64,000 bases of DNA from Zoroaster sp. YZ-2022 (GCA_029582265.1 CM055816.1:868001-932000); one strand, 5' to 3'; counted from the stretch's first letter, positions 32,920-46,760 are shown. Notes: generated from the letters alone by a model not told the origin. Translations and numbers: made by a program.

Positions 32920-33192
32920 GTAAGTAACCAGCTTGGTGTGGAACGAGGAACATGATTACTGTGGAATATTATTCACGACTTAAAATCATCCCCCAAAGTT
33001 ACCACCAAAACTAATTATGTATTGTCCAAGTTGGATTATTAGGTAGAATGAATTCTATCAATCTGAAATTTTTATTTAATATCTCGTTAATAGAACAATG
33101 AAAATAAGCTGAAACATAGCCTACATATATTTTGCCATGCATCATTGTATGCCCTTTGAACCTGGTTGAGTTTATACTGGGCGAACACAAAG

Positions 33193-33404
33193 TTAGTCTT
33201 GGTGCAAGACGTTACTCGTGATTTTACACGGACGCGCGCTGATCCGCTAGCACTGTGATTAGATAAACAAACCGCCTTCCCGAGTTATTCAGCGGCTCTG
33301 GATCGTCAAAATTGTATAGCGCCAGCTACCACGGTGGGTGATTTACGACTGGCGTGGGATCGTGAAACTAGGAGCCGCATAATAACGTCTTGCACCAAGA
33401 CTAA
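33193..33404. mobile_element. 212-bp MITE with 22-bp perfect TIRs
   Basis: The ends are TTAGTCTTGGTGCAAGACGT and its exact reverse complement (22 bp in all). CACAAAG flanks both sides (33186-33192 and 33405-33411), a 7-bp target duplication. The interior is GC-richer (GACGCGCGCTGATCC) and has no ORF. Superfamily not assigned. Confidence 0.85.
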
Positions 33405-33592
33405 CACAAAGTCAGTGTCGCCAGTGTTTCGGGGAAACCCCCGTCGCTAAATGTGAAATCGTTTAAAAATAAACAGAAGCCCGGGGGCGCGAGTCTGTAC
33501 TCAACTCAACAGATTTCTCACACTAAAATTCTTTCCTATTTCACTTATACTCGTATTATTATTATCCGTGCATTATTTATAAGTATTTTGTT

Positions 33593-34092
33593 NNNNNNNN
33601 NNNNNNNNNNNNNNNNNNNNNNNNNNNNNNNNNNNNNNNNNNNNNNNNNNNNNNNNNNNNNNNNNNNNNNNNNNNNNNNNNNNNNNNNNNNNNNNNNNNN
33701 NNNNNNNNNNNNNNNNNNNNNNNNNNNNNNNNNNNNNNNNNNNNNNNNNNNNNNNNNNNNNNNNNNNNNNNNNNNNNNNNNNNNNNNNNNNNNNNNNNNN
33801 NNNNNNNNNNNNNNNNNNNNNNNNNNNNNNNNNNNNNNNNNNNNNNNNNNNNNNNNNNNNNNNNNNNNNNNNNNNNNNNNNNNNNNNNNNNNNNNNNNNN
33901 NNNNNNNNNNNNNNNNNNNNNNNNNNNNNNNNNNNNNNNNNNNNNNNNNNNNNNNNNNNNNNNNNNNNNNNNNNNNNNNNNNNNNNNNNNNNNNNNNNNN
34001 NNNNNNNNNNNNNNNNNNNNNNNNNNNNNNNNNNNNNNNNNNNNNNNNNNNNNNNNNNNNNNNNNNNNNNNNNNNNNNNNNNNNNNNNNNNN
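33593..34092. other. Assembly gap, 500 N
   Basis: Exactly 500 N, so a placeholder length. It is followed at once by a tandem repeat, suggesting the gap hides more of that array. Long translated frames spanning it are artefacts. Confidence 1.
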
Positions 34093-34109
34093 TAGGACCT
34101 ACGCGGTCT

Positions 34110-34515
34110 ATTTAGCTGCATCCATCGTCATTGGAATGGGCGGTTTAAATTACAGTATAATTCCGGGTCTGATGGCCATCCTTGTCTTATTGGGCAGTAA
34201 ATACGTATACCCCGGGTCGGTATTAGCATCCATTGTCGTGGAAAATTGGGCGTTTTATAATACAAAGGGACTGCGGGTTATTAGGCTGCATCCATTGTCT
34301 TTGGGATAGTGGGAAATGTGTAATAAGTATGGACTCCCCGGGTCTATAGGCACCCTTGTCTTGGATGGGGGGGAATTAATAATATGGACCACGCAAGTGG
34401 GGGCCCCGTTGGATGTGGGCATGACAATACAGAAAGGACCCCAAGTCGGTATTAGGATGCATCCTTGGGAATGGGCAATGTGATTACGGGGGACCTACCG
34501 GGTTAGTATTGGCTC
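34110..34515. repeat. ~58-bp satellite, about seven units, abutting the gap
   Basis: Units carry ATTAGGCTGCATCCATTGTC, TTTGGAATGGGCAAT and ATGGACCCCGGGTCGGT. They begin near 34114, 34170, 34228, 34282, 34348, 34400 and 34460, and are much diverged. Confidence 0.75.
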
Positions 34516-37100
34516 TTTTAAATTGGTTCCACATGTCAAGTATTAGCCGTTATCTTTATATGATTTTGACGATTACATTTGAGCAATGTCTCATCACTAT
34601 TGTATTCTTTCTCGTCAAATACTTGTCACATTATAGTGTTCGTGTTTGTTCGTTCGTTTGTCTGTTTCGGGAGACAACCCAAAACACAGCTTTCTTTGCT
34701 ATTTTACTTACGACTACAGTTTTATTTAATTCAGTTTTGATCAATAATCAATATCTCACAGGTGCCACTCATCCAGTTTACCACCATTCTCACAGGACAG
34801 TGCACACTCTGAAAAGAACAACAGTCATGTCGTAAATGTATTATTTATTTACTCTTTAAAAAATAAATGGCATTGTCGATATTTTATCAAACATAAATGC
34901 TATTACCAGTATAACTCATTCACAGGTGATATAATGCAGTCTGGTGCACGACCGAGGAAAACAAATGATCCTCTTATGTTAAAAAAAATCGCCCTCATTT
35001 CGTGATGTTTCCCTTTGCAAAGTCATGGCATTAGTAAAACAAACTACCAAAGTATTGTCCAAATGTTGTGTAATTAACACCAGAAATATAAGTGTTGTTC
35101 GTTTGAAGCCCAAGAGGCTCATTTGTTTTCCCTTCAGTGGACCTCGAGCTTTCTGGAAACCGAGACCAAAGGAGTTCAGATAAAATGACTGTTTTGTGAT
35201 AATACAATTGATGGTTTAGTTTCCTATGATAACCTCTTCAAAATGGTGAAAGGTAAAACATTGATATTTGCTTAGAGCACATCTCATGATCCTTTTTTTA
35301 CAGTGATCTTGAGTCAACGAAGCACTTGATATTGAACGTCGCTTATTAGACGCCCTGAGATAAATAGAAATACGCGTCACAAATATTTGTTCGTTCTTTG
35401 TTCCAGTAGTTTGTTGGTTTATTTTAGGAACAGTTACACAATAATCCCGTTTAATTCTACTTTCTACGACTGCCACGTTTTTACCACTCCAGTTTTACTC
35501 AATTCAATCACAATCCCTTGATAGGCGCCATTATCCAGCGTACCACTATCTGCCACAGGACAGTACACTCTGAACAGACAGTCAAAAGGTATATTTATTT
35601 TACACGTCAGGGCTACTGTAATTGTTCCCAATTAAGCGGTTTTTCACCCAAAGAGAAAATCTTTACAAAATAGCTTCATGACATTCCATTTCATCGCTAG
35701 TTTAAAGTTATTAAGGTTTTGTCATGGTTGCGCAAAAGTGTTTAAAGAATTTTAAACTTAACATCAGCGACGTAAAAATTGTCTTCTGATTATTAGGCAA
35801 TCATACTTCGTGAAGATCATCTCAATTGGATACCACGTTTCTGGAAACCAGTAACTTTTTTGGAATTGTTCTGTAAAATGAAAGCATCTCCTCGGAGGAG
35901 TAGTAATTTATCAGGATGATTTTAGTTAATAATTTGGTAATTGTAAATGTAACATTAAAATTACAACGTTGTTATTTACAGTTTTAGTAGAATATAACAC
36001 CAGTAATGCCAACTTGACTTCTTCTATGGTGTTTTATATTTGGCGAGCTGCTAATGATATTGAATCCAACAATGGCAACATGACGTGCATTTAAATGATT
36101 TTTTGAGATTTCTTCATATTATTTGTAGTCATACTTATGTGACTGATCATGGGAAATGTGTGAAATCAATTATAGATATTACAAACACATGACCTGGTCA
36201 GAAAACGAAAATGCAGCAACGTTCTGATTTACTTCACTAAATCACAGTACGTATTGTGTCATAACCCAAAATTTTATTTTATGAAAAGCTCCCCCATAAA
36301 ATAAAATCAAACTTTTTCTAATAAGGAATTGTTGTTTGGTCTTTACTGCTGGATAAATCCTACATGGGGGCGTGGCCACTGATAATAATGGACCCGAGCT
36401 TAGTACGCAGTAAAACGATCACTTTATATCTAACGTTTTAGATTTCTCACCTGTTCGGGCATTGAGGGCATCTATTCATTATGCTTTAGCTTTTCAGTAC
36501 GACTTTTATCACCCAGTCGTATTTACCGTGTGGTCAGGACCCATATCCGGCGGGGGACCAAATTGTATGTGACATGAACCATTATCTTGCTCTCCGTCAA
36601 TTTCCAGGTTTTACTTTAAAGATGGGAAATTGTTATCTGATTAGAAAAGTATTAGGAATGTTTTTGACCAACTGTAAAACTCACTGCTTGTTGTCTGTCT
36701 AGTTTGTATTCATTTTGGTTTCGTGCTTAAATATTTTGTTGTTGTTTTCTTTCTGTTATCTTTCCAACCCTGACTATCATTATCTCTGCATCGTAAGTGC
36801 ACTTTCTAGAATATTATAAATATATTTATTATTTATTTTTCTGTCGATCCATTTCACCCTGGATTGCTCATTCCAGGCATGTTGTGTGATCATCAACAAA
36901 TGTCGATGTAAAATCATTTTATCCGTAATGAAAATCATTTTGAAGCTTTTGCCATTTTCTCAAATGTTTGTATTTTATCCATTCCTTTTAAATGAAATAA
37001 ATATTTTTATTACAAATACTAGCAAATATGAACGTTCAGGCAAAAACCCTCGCTCAGGACGAGCTTATTATGTTTCAGATTACAATTGATTGTAACAAAA
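34515..37100. other. About 2.6 kb without a supported gene
   Basis: AT-rich sequence. Segments near 34690-34830 and 35460-35590 resemble each other loosely (CAGTTTTA, CATCCAGTTTACCACCATTC / TTATCCAGCGTACCACTATC, CACAGGACAGT), an old local duplication. Short frames show no domain. Confidence 0.45.
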
Positions 37101-37104
37101 CAGA

Positions 37105-37890
37105 GCAGTAAATATATTAGCAGGCGTATATATAGTGCAAAGAAAAACCATGACCCAGAAATAGCTACTGAAAAGTGCAATAAGGAAAGTGTAGACATCA
37201 ACATGCGTGTGTAAGCCAATGTCACGACTGTTTCAGTTGTCGTTCATACGTCATAGCTACTAGAGCAATAAAGAAGGCTGCAGACAACATCAACATGCGG
37301 TATAAAGCCGGTTACCACAGCTGTTTTCTGTTGTCGTTCATACGTCATAGCTACTACAGCGATGAGGAAACTGTAGAACAATATCAACATGCGTGTATAA
37401 TGCCAATGTCACGACTGTTTCAGTGGTCGTTCGCCACGTCATAGCTACTAGAGCAATAAGAAACTGTAGACGACATCAACATGCGCTGTAAAGCCAATGT
37501 CACGGCTGTTTCAGTTGTCGTTCATACGTCATAGCTACTAGAGTACGAGGAAATCAGACAACATAACATGGGTGTCAAGCCAATGTCACAGCTGTTTGAA
37601 GATGTTCATACACAGTAGCTGTTTAGAACAATGAGGAAACTGTAGACAACATCAACATGGGTGTAAAGCCAATGTCACAGCTGTTTCTTGTTGTCGTTCG
37701 CCCGTCATAGCTACTAGAGCAATGAGTGGAAAACTGTGAACAACATCAACATGGTCATGTTAAAGCCAATGTCACAGCTGTTTGTTGTCGTTCATACGTC
37801 ATAGCTACTAGAGCAATGAGAGCTGTAGACATCATCAATATGCATGTGTAAAGCCAATGTCACGGCTGTTTCAGTTGTCGTTCATATAAT
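37105..37890. repeat. ~90-bp satellite, eight to nine units
   Basis: Units carry GTAAAGCCAATGTCACAGCT, GTTTCAGTTGTCGTTCATAC, GTCATAGCTACTAGAGCAAT and GAGGAAACTGTAGACAACAT. The AGCCAATGTCA landmark repeats at intervals of about 80-100 bp between 37215 and 37855. Confidence 0.9.
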
Positions 37891-38151
37891 CACATCAAAC
37901 CCACAGGTTACGAAACCATATTGCTCAATAAAACATGTTCACCAGGATTCAGGAAATTATTTGAAGCTGTAATTCAGTGCCAATCTTTAGAACATATTTA
38001 GAAGGTTATGAAGGACTGGCTTTTTTTGGATCCAGTGTATGTCTAGCATAAGTGTTGTCCAGCGCACGCACCCTCGCTTACTAATTCTAATATAGATGTA
38101 ATCATTACAATTACAGTTCTCCACATTAATTAATATAATATATTTAAACTA

Positions 38152-38703
38152 TATAGGTTTTTTCCCGGCCAATTTCGGAAAAAATAATTAATTTGATACC
38201 CAGCTCATTCAATTTCAGTTTTGAAAATAAATGCTCAACTACATCAGCATTCAACGGTTAAAAGAGTCATTCAATTTCAACACCTGAGCGATCACTCGAC
38301 AAAATAAGCATCATTCAATTTCAACACTTGAGCATTCACTCGACAAATGAGACTTCATTCAATTTCAAATGGTCGCTAAAGTTCATTCAATTTCGTCAAA
38401 GCTGGTGAACAGCAACAGGCTGGTGCGCTTCGAGTAACTCTGAATTTGATTGCACCTATTGCGAGAAAATGTGGTAGATATTCAACATAAGAATGGTGGA
38501 TCTTGTAGTTTTGAATGCCCTATGCAAACGAAATAGAATGAAAAGAAAGAAATCATGTGTGCAATGAAAACGAAATTGAATGCAATAATATCGAAAGATA
38601 AACCCTAGTTGCTGGATTGAATTATCAAAATCGCGTGAATTTGAAAGCGTGTTGATGAGAAATTGAATGATTTTTGCTGCTGAAATTGGCCGGGAAACCT
38701 ATA
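38152..38703. mobile_element. 552-bp foldback-like MITE
   Basis: The ends TATAGGTTTTTTCCCGGCCA and, reverse complemented, TATAGGTTTCCCGGCCAATT form inverted repeats of about 22 bp. Internally the left half is rich in ATTCAATTTCA and the right half in GAAATTGAAT, so the whole element is roughly symmetric. No ORF. Class not assigned. Confidence 0.75.
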
Positions 38704-38704
38704 C

Positions 38705-40110
38705 CTCGGTTTACTATACTATACTGCATTTCCACTGTCCTTGTTGCGGATGTGTCATCGTCACATTTCGATTTTCATCAAACATCATCATCCTTATTTG
38801 AGGCAGTTTTGAAGAAAAATATGCCATTTAATTTTTAAGTTTGGTGAATTTTGTCTTCTGAAAAATTAAATTACATTTAGTTTAATGCTCAGTGAAATGT
38901 TTCTTGAAAATTAATAATTTTATTTTTATAAATTACAAATATAGCGCGTTGTAAACCTTTTAAATGTTTTCCAAAATATTGGGTAAATGATGATTATTCT
39001 TATGCATTTTTACATTTGTTCTTTATTTATGTTAACGCATAATACATTGTACATCGGCCATCAAAACTGCATGCTGGTAGTGTTCTTTATAACAGGGTTA
39101 ATTTACCATTACTGCGTGTACATTTTATACCAGAGTTGTAGTCGAGTACTTTTTCATGTATACTACTCAAAACAATTTAGGGAACACCAAAATAATCTCA
39201 GTTAAAGCAAGATCAAAGTCATACATTATTTTTCATACGAACAAAGATTGTACATGTGGAGAATGGTGCTTTGCTAATTTTCAGTACGCCGTATCGAAAG
39301 TATCGACCTCTCGCCGATGCATTGTATTCGTCGCACTCATGCTCCACCGCGATATACCTTTGTGCGACCCAGCGGGGATAGCAACGAGTATGTGAGCTCT
39401 ATTGTAAATGTACAAGCACAATGTAACGCATATACCATCTATGGTCTTATCGTACATGCATGTTGTGTGATTTCATTCCTGTCATTGACTTAGCACATGT
39501 AATCGACAATATTGGATAATGATAATGTTAAAACAAAAAATATTTTATTTCATATTTTGACAACGCCAAGTTTTTGACATTGTTGTATGATAATCTCATC
39601 TGTGCAGAAAGTGACGAAATATACTATCGTGTATTCGTATTCGTGTATTCGTTTTAAAACTGTACAATCTTTTGTTCACATAAAACACACTAAATACTAT
39701 TCATGTTGTGCTGATTTGTACGACACAGTATGCCTGTTTTATTTAGATAATTCAAAATAGTAATTAATTATGAATAAAACTTTTGTTCACTTCGGCCTAA
39801 GTTTCGATTTTGTTTCTTTTGTTCTTTATAAACAGAATTTTAAAATATTTCACCATGTCATGTCAAAAGTGTGTAAACGATGTTTGATTTTAGTCCTTGC
39901 TCATTACAAAAGCATCGTTTGCTATGGCAGAAACGTTAGTAGTGTAATGTATTGCTGCAATACATGACATCTAGAAGCTGGGTGACTCATACATTATGAA
40001 CATACGTGCTACTTCAATGGTTTGATTTGGTGTTTTATTTATGCCGACTGAATATTGGAAGGGGTGGAGTTGTCGTACCCCTACACTCCCCTTTGGCTAC
40101 ACCCCCTCGC
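38705..40110. other. No supported gene; possible single Tc1-type terminus
   Basis: ATACTACTCAAAACAATTTAG GGAACACC near 39158-39187 looks like one terminal repeat of a Tc1/mariner-type element, but a matching opposite end was not found. The short frames at 38987, 39156 and 39770 lack support. Confidence 0.35.
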
Positions 40111-40124
40111 TTAAAGCCATCCAT

Positions 40125-40345
40125 TAAGGGAAGGTACAACATTGCTAATGTTGTGCCAAACTACTTCTGTGTATACTTACTCTCTTTGAATCAAGGTATA
40201 CATTGGAAGGAAGGTACAACATTGGTAATGCGTTGGCAAAACTGCTTCATATGGTATGCTTACTCTCTTTTAATCAGGAGTATAGCCATTAAAGCCGGAA
40301 GGTTTATTGGTAATGCTGGCCAAAACTATTTCTACGAGTAAAGTG
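40125..40345. repeat. Three ~110-bp tandem units, also found inverted at 47750-47890
   Basis: Units carry GGAAGGTACAACATTG, GGTAATG, GGCAAAACT(A/G)CTTC, TATACTTACTCTCTTT and AATCAAGGTATA. Reverse-complement pieces (AGTGTATAAGCATACCCGTA, GCCAGCATTGTACCTTCCC) lie at 47795-47870 and again near 48150-48175. Confidence 0.75.
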
Positions 40346-40374
40346 ACATGCGAACTTGATTGCCCTAGCTTGAA

Positions 40375-43300
40375 AGCGAAAGCGAAAAAAATAACTTTAT
40401 TCGAGAATCCATTGCGCATCAACGATTGTTAATTTGACTGCATCAATCGCGAAAAGATACGAAACATTTAATTTCAGGATGGAGTTAATTAAAGTCGTGT
40501 ATGCCTAAAAAGTGAAATGAGAACTCAACTAAACGCAGTTGTGAATGACAGGAACGAATTACTGACTGCTCGGAAAGTAAATTTGAACGCGTTAATATAA
40601 AAAACATAAAATTAATCGGAGCGAGTGACAACGATGTGCATTTGAATGTTGTAACGAAAATTAACAAAGTTTTGAAAAATTGTGGCCTACGGAAACCTTT
40701 AATAAAAATAAAAAATGATAAAACGCAAATTTCAAATCGCATAAACCACATTTGGGGAATAATTTTAAATAGTTTTTGAAAATCACCGATTATTGGATAT
40801 ACCATGCTAAACTATACAATTAGGGATATTGTAGGAAGTTAAGGATGATGCCAAGAAGAGCATACAGTTTATAACTTGTTTGTATTTTGTTTCAAAAATA
40901 ATATATTAATCCAGCAGAAGTTAGGATGGACTATGTTTTGGGGGATGAACAACGCATCTTTTTTGCAGATTCCATACGAAATTTTGAAATCAAAGATGAT
41001 TTATCGATATTTATCAATATATGAAGTTTTGTGAACTTCAAAGCTACAGAAACTCACAAACTTTGTATTTAGGATAACTAAATTTTCATTTTCTATTCTT
41101 AACGACGGGGAATGTTTTGGTGTGTGAGAATCATCGATGATTTTGAATTTGTCAATATTTATCAATATAAACATTTTGTTCAGTGGAATCAAAGCCGCAT
41201 ATACACTCCCTGAAACTTTAATATTGGGATAACCAACCTGTTTATAATTTCTAGAAGTTGAAACATCTGTTTATACTGTTTATATTTCTGGAACAAAACG
41301 GCTGTTCATATATTCTATAACGACGAATCCAGCTATTCATATTTCTAGAACGAAACAGCTGTTCGTATTTCTAGAACGAATCAGGCTGTTTTATATTTCA
41401 GAACGAATCAGCTGGTTTATATTTCCTAGAACAGATCAGCTATTCATATTTCTATAACGAATCAGCTGTTCGTATTTCTATAACGAATCAGCTGTTCATG
41501 TTTCTATAACGAATCAGCTGTTCATATTTCTAGAACGAATCGGCTGTTCGTATTTCTAAATTTCGAATCAGCTGTTTTGCATATTTCTAGAACGAATCAG
41601 CTGTTTTATGTTTCTAGAACGAATCAGCTGTTTATATTTCTAGAACCATACTAGCTGTTCATATTTTTGGAACGAATCATTTGTTTATGTTTCTGGGAAC
41701 GAATCCAGCTGTTCTGTATTTCTAAGAACAGATCAGCTGTTTATATTTCTGAACGAATCAGCTGTTTATATTTCTAGAGACGAATCAGCTGTTCATGTTT
41801 CTAGAACGAATCAGCTGTTCATATTTCTAGAACGAACCAGCTGTTCATATTTAGAACGAACCAGCTGTTTATGTTCTAGAACAGACAGCTGTTTATATTT
41901 CTGAATAGCGATAGTGATAGCGATACAAAGAAGTTTTAAAAGATGGGCCTTAGTGACTTTGCCAAACTTGCCAGGGCGTATTTGAATAATCTTAAGATGA
42001 ACTTGATTGCCCGCAAACGAAAGCGAAAAAAAAAACTTATTCAATCCATTGCGCATCAACGATTGTTAGTTGACTGCATCAATCGAAAGATACGAAACAT
42101 TTAATTTTAGGATGAGTTAATTAAAGTCATGTATGCCTAAAAATGAAATAGAACTAACTAAACGCAGTTGTGAATGACAGGAACAATTACTGACTGCTCG
42201 GAAATAAATTTGAACGCGTTAATATAAAATAAAATTAATCGGAGCAGTGAAAACGTGTGCATTTTGAATGTTTGGCAACGAAAATTAACAAAGTTTTCAA
42301 ATTGGCCCTAGAAACCTTCAATAAAATAAAAATGATAAACGCAAATTTCAAATCAACATAAAACCACATTTGAATAATTTTAAATAGTTTTAGAAAATCA
42401 TAGATGTGATATACCATGCTAAACTATACAATTAGGATATTGTGGAAGTTAAGGATGATGCCAAGAAAACACAGTTTATAACTTGTTTTGTATTTTGTTT
42501 CAAAATAATATATTAATCCAAGTTAGGTTGAACCATGTTTTGGGGATGAACAACATCTTTTGCAGATTCCATACGAAATTTTGAAATAAAGATGATTTAT
42601 CGATGTTATCAATATGTGAAGTTTTTGTGAATCAAAGCTACGAAACTCTGAGCTTTAATATTTAGGATAACTAAATTTTCATTTCTATTCTTAACGACAG
42701 GGGAATATTTTGGTGTGTAGAATCATCGATGATTTTGAATTTGTCAATATTTATCAATATAAACATTTGTTCAGTGAATCAAAACCGCATACTCCTAAAC
42801 TTTAATATTTAGGATAACCAACATCTGTTTTATACGAAACATCTGATTTATCCTGTTTATATTTCTAGAACAAAACAGCTGTTCATATTTTCTATAACGA
42901 ATCAGCTGTTCATATTTCTAGAACAACAGGAAACAGCTGTTGTTCGTATTTCTAGAACATGAATCAGCTGTTCTGCATATTTCTAGAACGAATCGGCTGT
43001 TCGTATTTCTAGAACGAATCAGCTGTTCGTGTATTTCTATAACGAATCAGCTGTTCATATTTCTTATAACGAATCAGCTGTTCATATTTCTAAGAACGAT
43101 CGGCTGTTCATGTTTCCTGGGAGCAAAGCAATATTCATGTTTCTAGAACAGATCAGCTGTTCATTTCTGGAACGAATCAGCTGTTTATGATACCTAGAAC
43201 GAATCAGCTGTTTCATATTTCTAGAACGAATCTAGCTGTTCATGCTGTTTCTAGAACTAAACAGCTGTTTATATTCTCTAAGAACAAGATCAGCTGTTCA

Positions 43301-46300
43301 TATTTTTAAGAACGAATCAGCTATCTACCGTTCATGTTCTATAACGAATCAATGACTATTCATTCTAGTACCTAACAGATCAGCTGTTCATATTTATAAC
43401 GATCAGCTGTTCATATTTCATAGCTGAATCAGCTGTTCATTGTTTCTAGAACAGTCAGCCGTTTATATTTCTAGAACGAATCAAGCTGTTTATATTTCTA
43501 GAGACGAGATCAGCTGTTTATATATGTTCTGGCAACGAGATCGGCTATTTCATATGTTCTAGAACGAATCAGCTGTTATATGTTTCTAGAACGAGATCAG
43601 CTGTTTATGTTCTATAGGAACGAATCAAGCTGTTCATGTTTCTAGAACAGATCAAACTGTTTATATTTCTAGTAGAACGAGATCGCAATGTTTATATTTC
43701 TAGAACAGAATCAGCTGTTCATATTTCTAGAACCGAATCAAGTATGTTCATATGTTCTAGGAACGAACCAGCTGTTCATATTTCTAGAACAGAACCAGCT
43801 GTTTATGTTTCTAAGACACGAACCAGCTGTTTATATTCTAGATAGGCGATGAGTGATAGCGATGGAAAAGAGTTTTTAAAAGATGAGCATTATTGACTTT
43901 GCCAAACTTGTAAGGGCGTGTTTGAATACTCTTAAAGATGAACTTGAATGCCCATAAACGAAAGCGAAACAAAATACTTGTTCGAATCCATTGCGCATCA
44001 ACGATTGTTAATTTGACTGCATCAATCGCGAAAGAGATGCGAAACATTTAATTTCAGGATGAGTTAATTTAAAAGTCGTGTATACCGAAAAAATGAAATA
44101 GAACCTAACTAAACAGTTTATGAACAACAGGAACGAAATTACTGACTGCTCGGAAATAAATTTGAACGCGTTAATATAAATTAAAAAATTAATCGGAGCA
44201 GTAGAAACGATGTACATTTTTGAATGTTGTAACGAAAATTAACAAGGTTTCTGAAATTGGCCCTAAAACCTTTAATAAAATAAAAATGATAAAACGCAAA
44301 ATTTCAAATCGCATAAAACCACATTTGGGAATAATTTTTAAATAGTTTGAAAATCACCATTATTGATATGTACCATGCTATAAACATACAATTAGGATAT
44401 TATGCGGGAAGTTAAGGATGATGCAAAGAAAACTGATTTGCTAACTTGTTGTTTGTGTATATTTTGTTTCAAAAATAATATATTAATCCAGCAGTAAGTT
44501 AGGATGGACCATGCTTTTGGGGATGAACAAATCTTTTTTTGCAGATTCCATGCGAAATTTTGAAATAAAGATGATTTATCGATATTTATCAATATATGAG
44601 TTTTGTGAATCAAAGCTACAGAAACTCACAAACTTTTAATATTTAGGATAACTAAATTTTCATTTTCTTCTTCTTAACGACGGGAATGTTTTGGGTGTGT
44701 GAGAATCATCGATGATTTTGAATTGTTAATTATTTATCAATATAAACATTTTGTTTCAGTGAATCAAAGCCGCATACACTCACAAACTTTAATATTTAGG
44801 ATAACCAACTGTTTATATTTCTAGAACGAAACATCTGTTTATACTGTTTATATTTTCTAGAACGAGATCTGCTGTTCATATTTCTAGAACGAATCATTGT
44901 TTATATTTCTAGAACGAATCAGCTGTTCATATTTCTAGAACGAGATCAAGCTGTTTGCTGTTTCTAGAACGAATCAGGCTGTTTATATTTCTAGAACGAA
45001 TCAGCCATTGTGTATTTTGGGGAACGAATCAGCTGTTCATATTTCTAGAACGAACCAGCTGTTCATATTTCTAGAACGAACCAGCTGTTTATGTTTCTAG
45101 AACCGAGACCCGGCTGTTTATATTTCCTAGATAGTGATAAAGTGATAGCGATACAAAAGAAGTTTTAAAAAAGAATAGGCCTTAGTGGACTTTGCCAAAC
45201 TTAAGCCAAGGCGCATGTTGAATACTCTTAAGATGAACTTGATTGCCCATAAACGAAAGCGAAAAAACTTATTCGGAAACCATTGCGCATCAACGATTGT
45301 TAATTTGACTGCATCAGTCGAAAAGATACGAAACATGTTAATTTCAGGATGAGTTAATTAAAGTCATTAACCTAAAATTGAAATAGAACTAACTAAACGT
45401 AGCTAGAATGACGAACGAATTACTGACTGCTCGGAAATAGATTTGAACGCGTTAATATAAAATATAAAAAATTAATCAGAAGCAGTGAAAACGATGTGCA
45501 TTTGAATGTTGCTTAACGAAAATTAACAAAGTTGAATTGGCCTAGAAACCTTTAATAAAATAAAAATGATAAAACGCAAATTTCAAATCGCATAAACCAC
45601 ATTTGGGAATAATTTTAAATAGTTTTGAAAATCACCGATTATTGATATACCATGCTAAACTATACAATTAGGATATTGTAGGAAGTTAAGGATGATGCCA
45701 AGAAACAGTTTATAACTTGTTTGTATTTTGTTTCAAAAATAATATATTAATCCAAGTTAGGATGCACCATGTTTTGGGGATGAACAACATCTTTTTGCAG
45801 ATTCCATACGAAATTTTGAAATAAAAGATGATTTATCGATATTTATCAATATGAAGTTTTGTGAATCAAAGCTAGAAACTCACAAAATTTAATATTTAGG
45901 ATAACTAAATTTTCATTTGTCTATTCTTAACGACGGGAATGTTTTTGGTGTGTGAGAATCATCGATGATTTTGAATTTGTCAATATTTATCAATATAAAC
46001 ATTTTGTTCAGTGAATCAAAGCCATACACTCACAAACTTTAATATTTAGGATAAGTAACCAACTGTTTATATTTCTAGAACGAAACATCTGTTTATACTG
46101 TTTATATTTCTAGAACAAAACAGCTGTTCATATTTCTATAACGAATCAACTGTTCATATTTCTAGAACGAAACAGCTGTTCGTATTCTAGAACGAATCAG
46201 CTGTTCATATTTTATGAACGTTTCATTGTTTAGAACGAATCAGCTGTTCATATTTCTATAACGAATCAGCTGTTCATTTTCTAGAACGAATCAGCTTGTT

Positions 46301-46760
46301 CGTATTTCTAAATGAATCAGCTGTTTATATTCTAGAACGAATCAGCTGTTTATATTTCTAGAACGAATCAGCTGTTCGTATTTCTAGAACAGATCAGCTG
46401 TTTATATTTCTAGAACGAATCGCTGTCTGTTCATTTCGGAACGAATCAGCTGTTTATTTCTAGAACGAATCAGCTGTTCGTATTTAGAACGAATCAGCTG
46501 TTCATATTTCTATAACGAATCAGCTGTTCATGTTTCTAGAACGAAACAGCTGTTCATGTTCTAGAACGAATCAGCTGTTTGTATTTCTAGAACGAATCAG
46601 CTGTTTATATTTCTAGAACGAATCGGCTGTTTATATTTCTAGAACGAATCAGCTGTTTATATTTCTAGAACTAATCAGCTGTTTGTATTTCAGAACGATC
46701 ACCTGTTTATGTTTAGAACGAACCAGCTGTTCATATTTCAGAACAAATCATCATAAAAAG
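40375..46760. repeat. Higher-order array: four ~900-bp units alternating with blocks of a ~26-bp repeat
   Basis: The long unit (ATTGCGCATCAACGATTGTT, GACTGCATCAATCGCGAAAA, GAGTTAATTAAAGTCGTGTA, TTACTGACTGCTCGGAAA, CGAAATTTTGAAATAAAGAT, GAATCATCGATGATTTTGAA) occurs at about 40375-41220, 41890-42830, 43845-44810 and 45125-46070. Each is followed by a block of TTTCTAGAACGAATCAGCTG TTCATA units: 41230-41890, 42835-43840, 44812-45120 and 46065-46745. That is of the order of one hundred units in all. Most units keep TTCTAGAA and CAGCTG. Indel noise is highest in the second block. Short frames within are repeat-derived. Confidence 0.9.

Noticed and set aside
33453..34121. Long open frames across the gap
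   Set aside because: They consist mostly of N and only reflect unknown bases.
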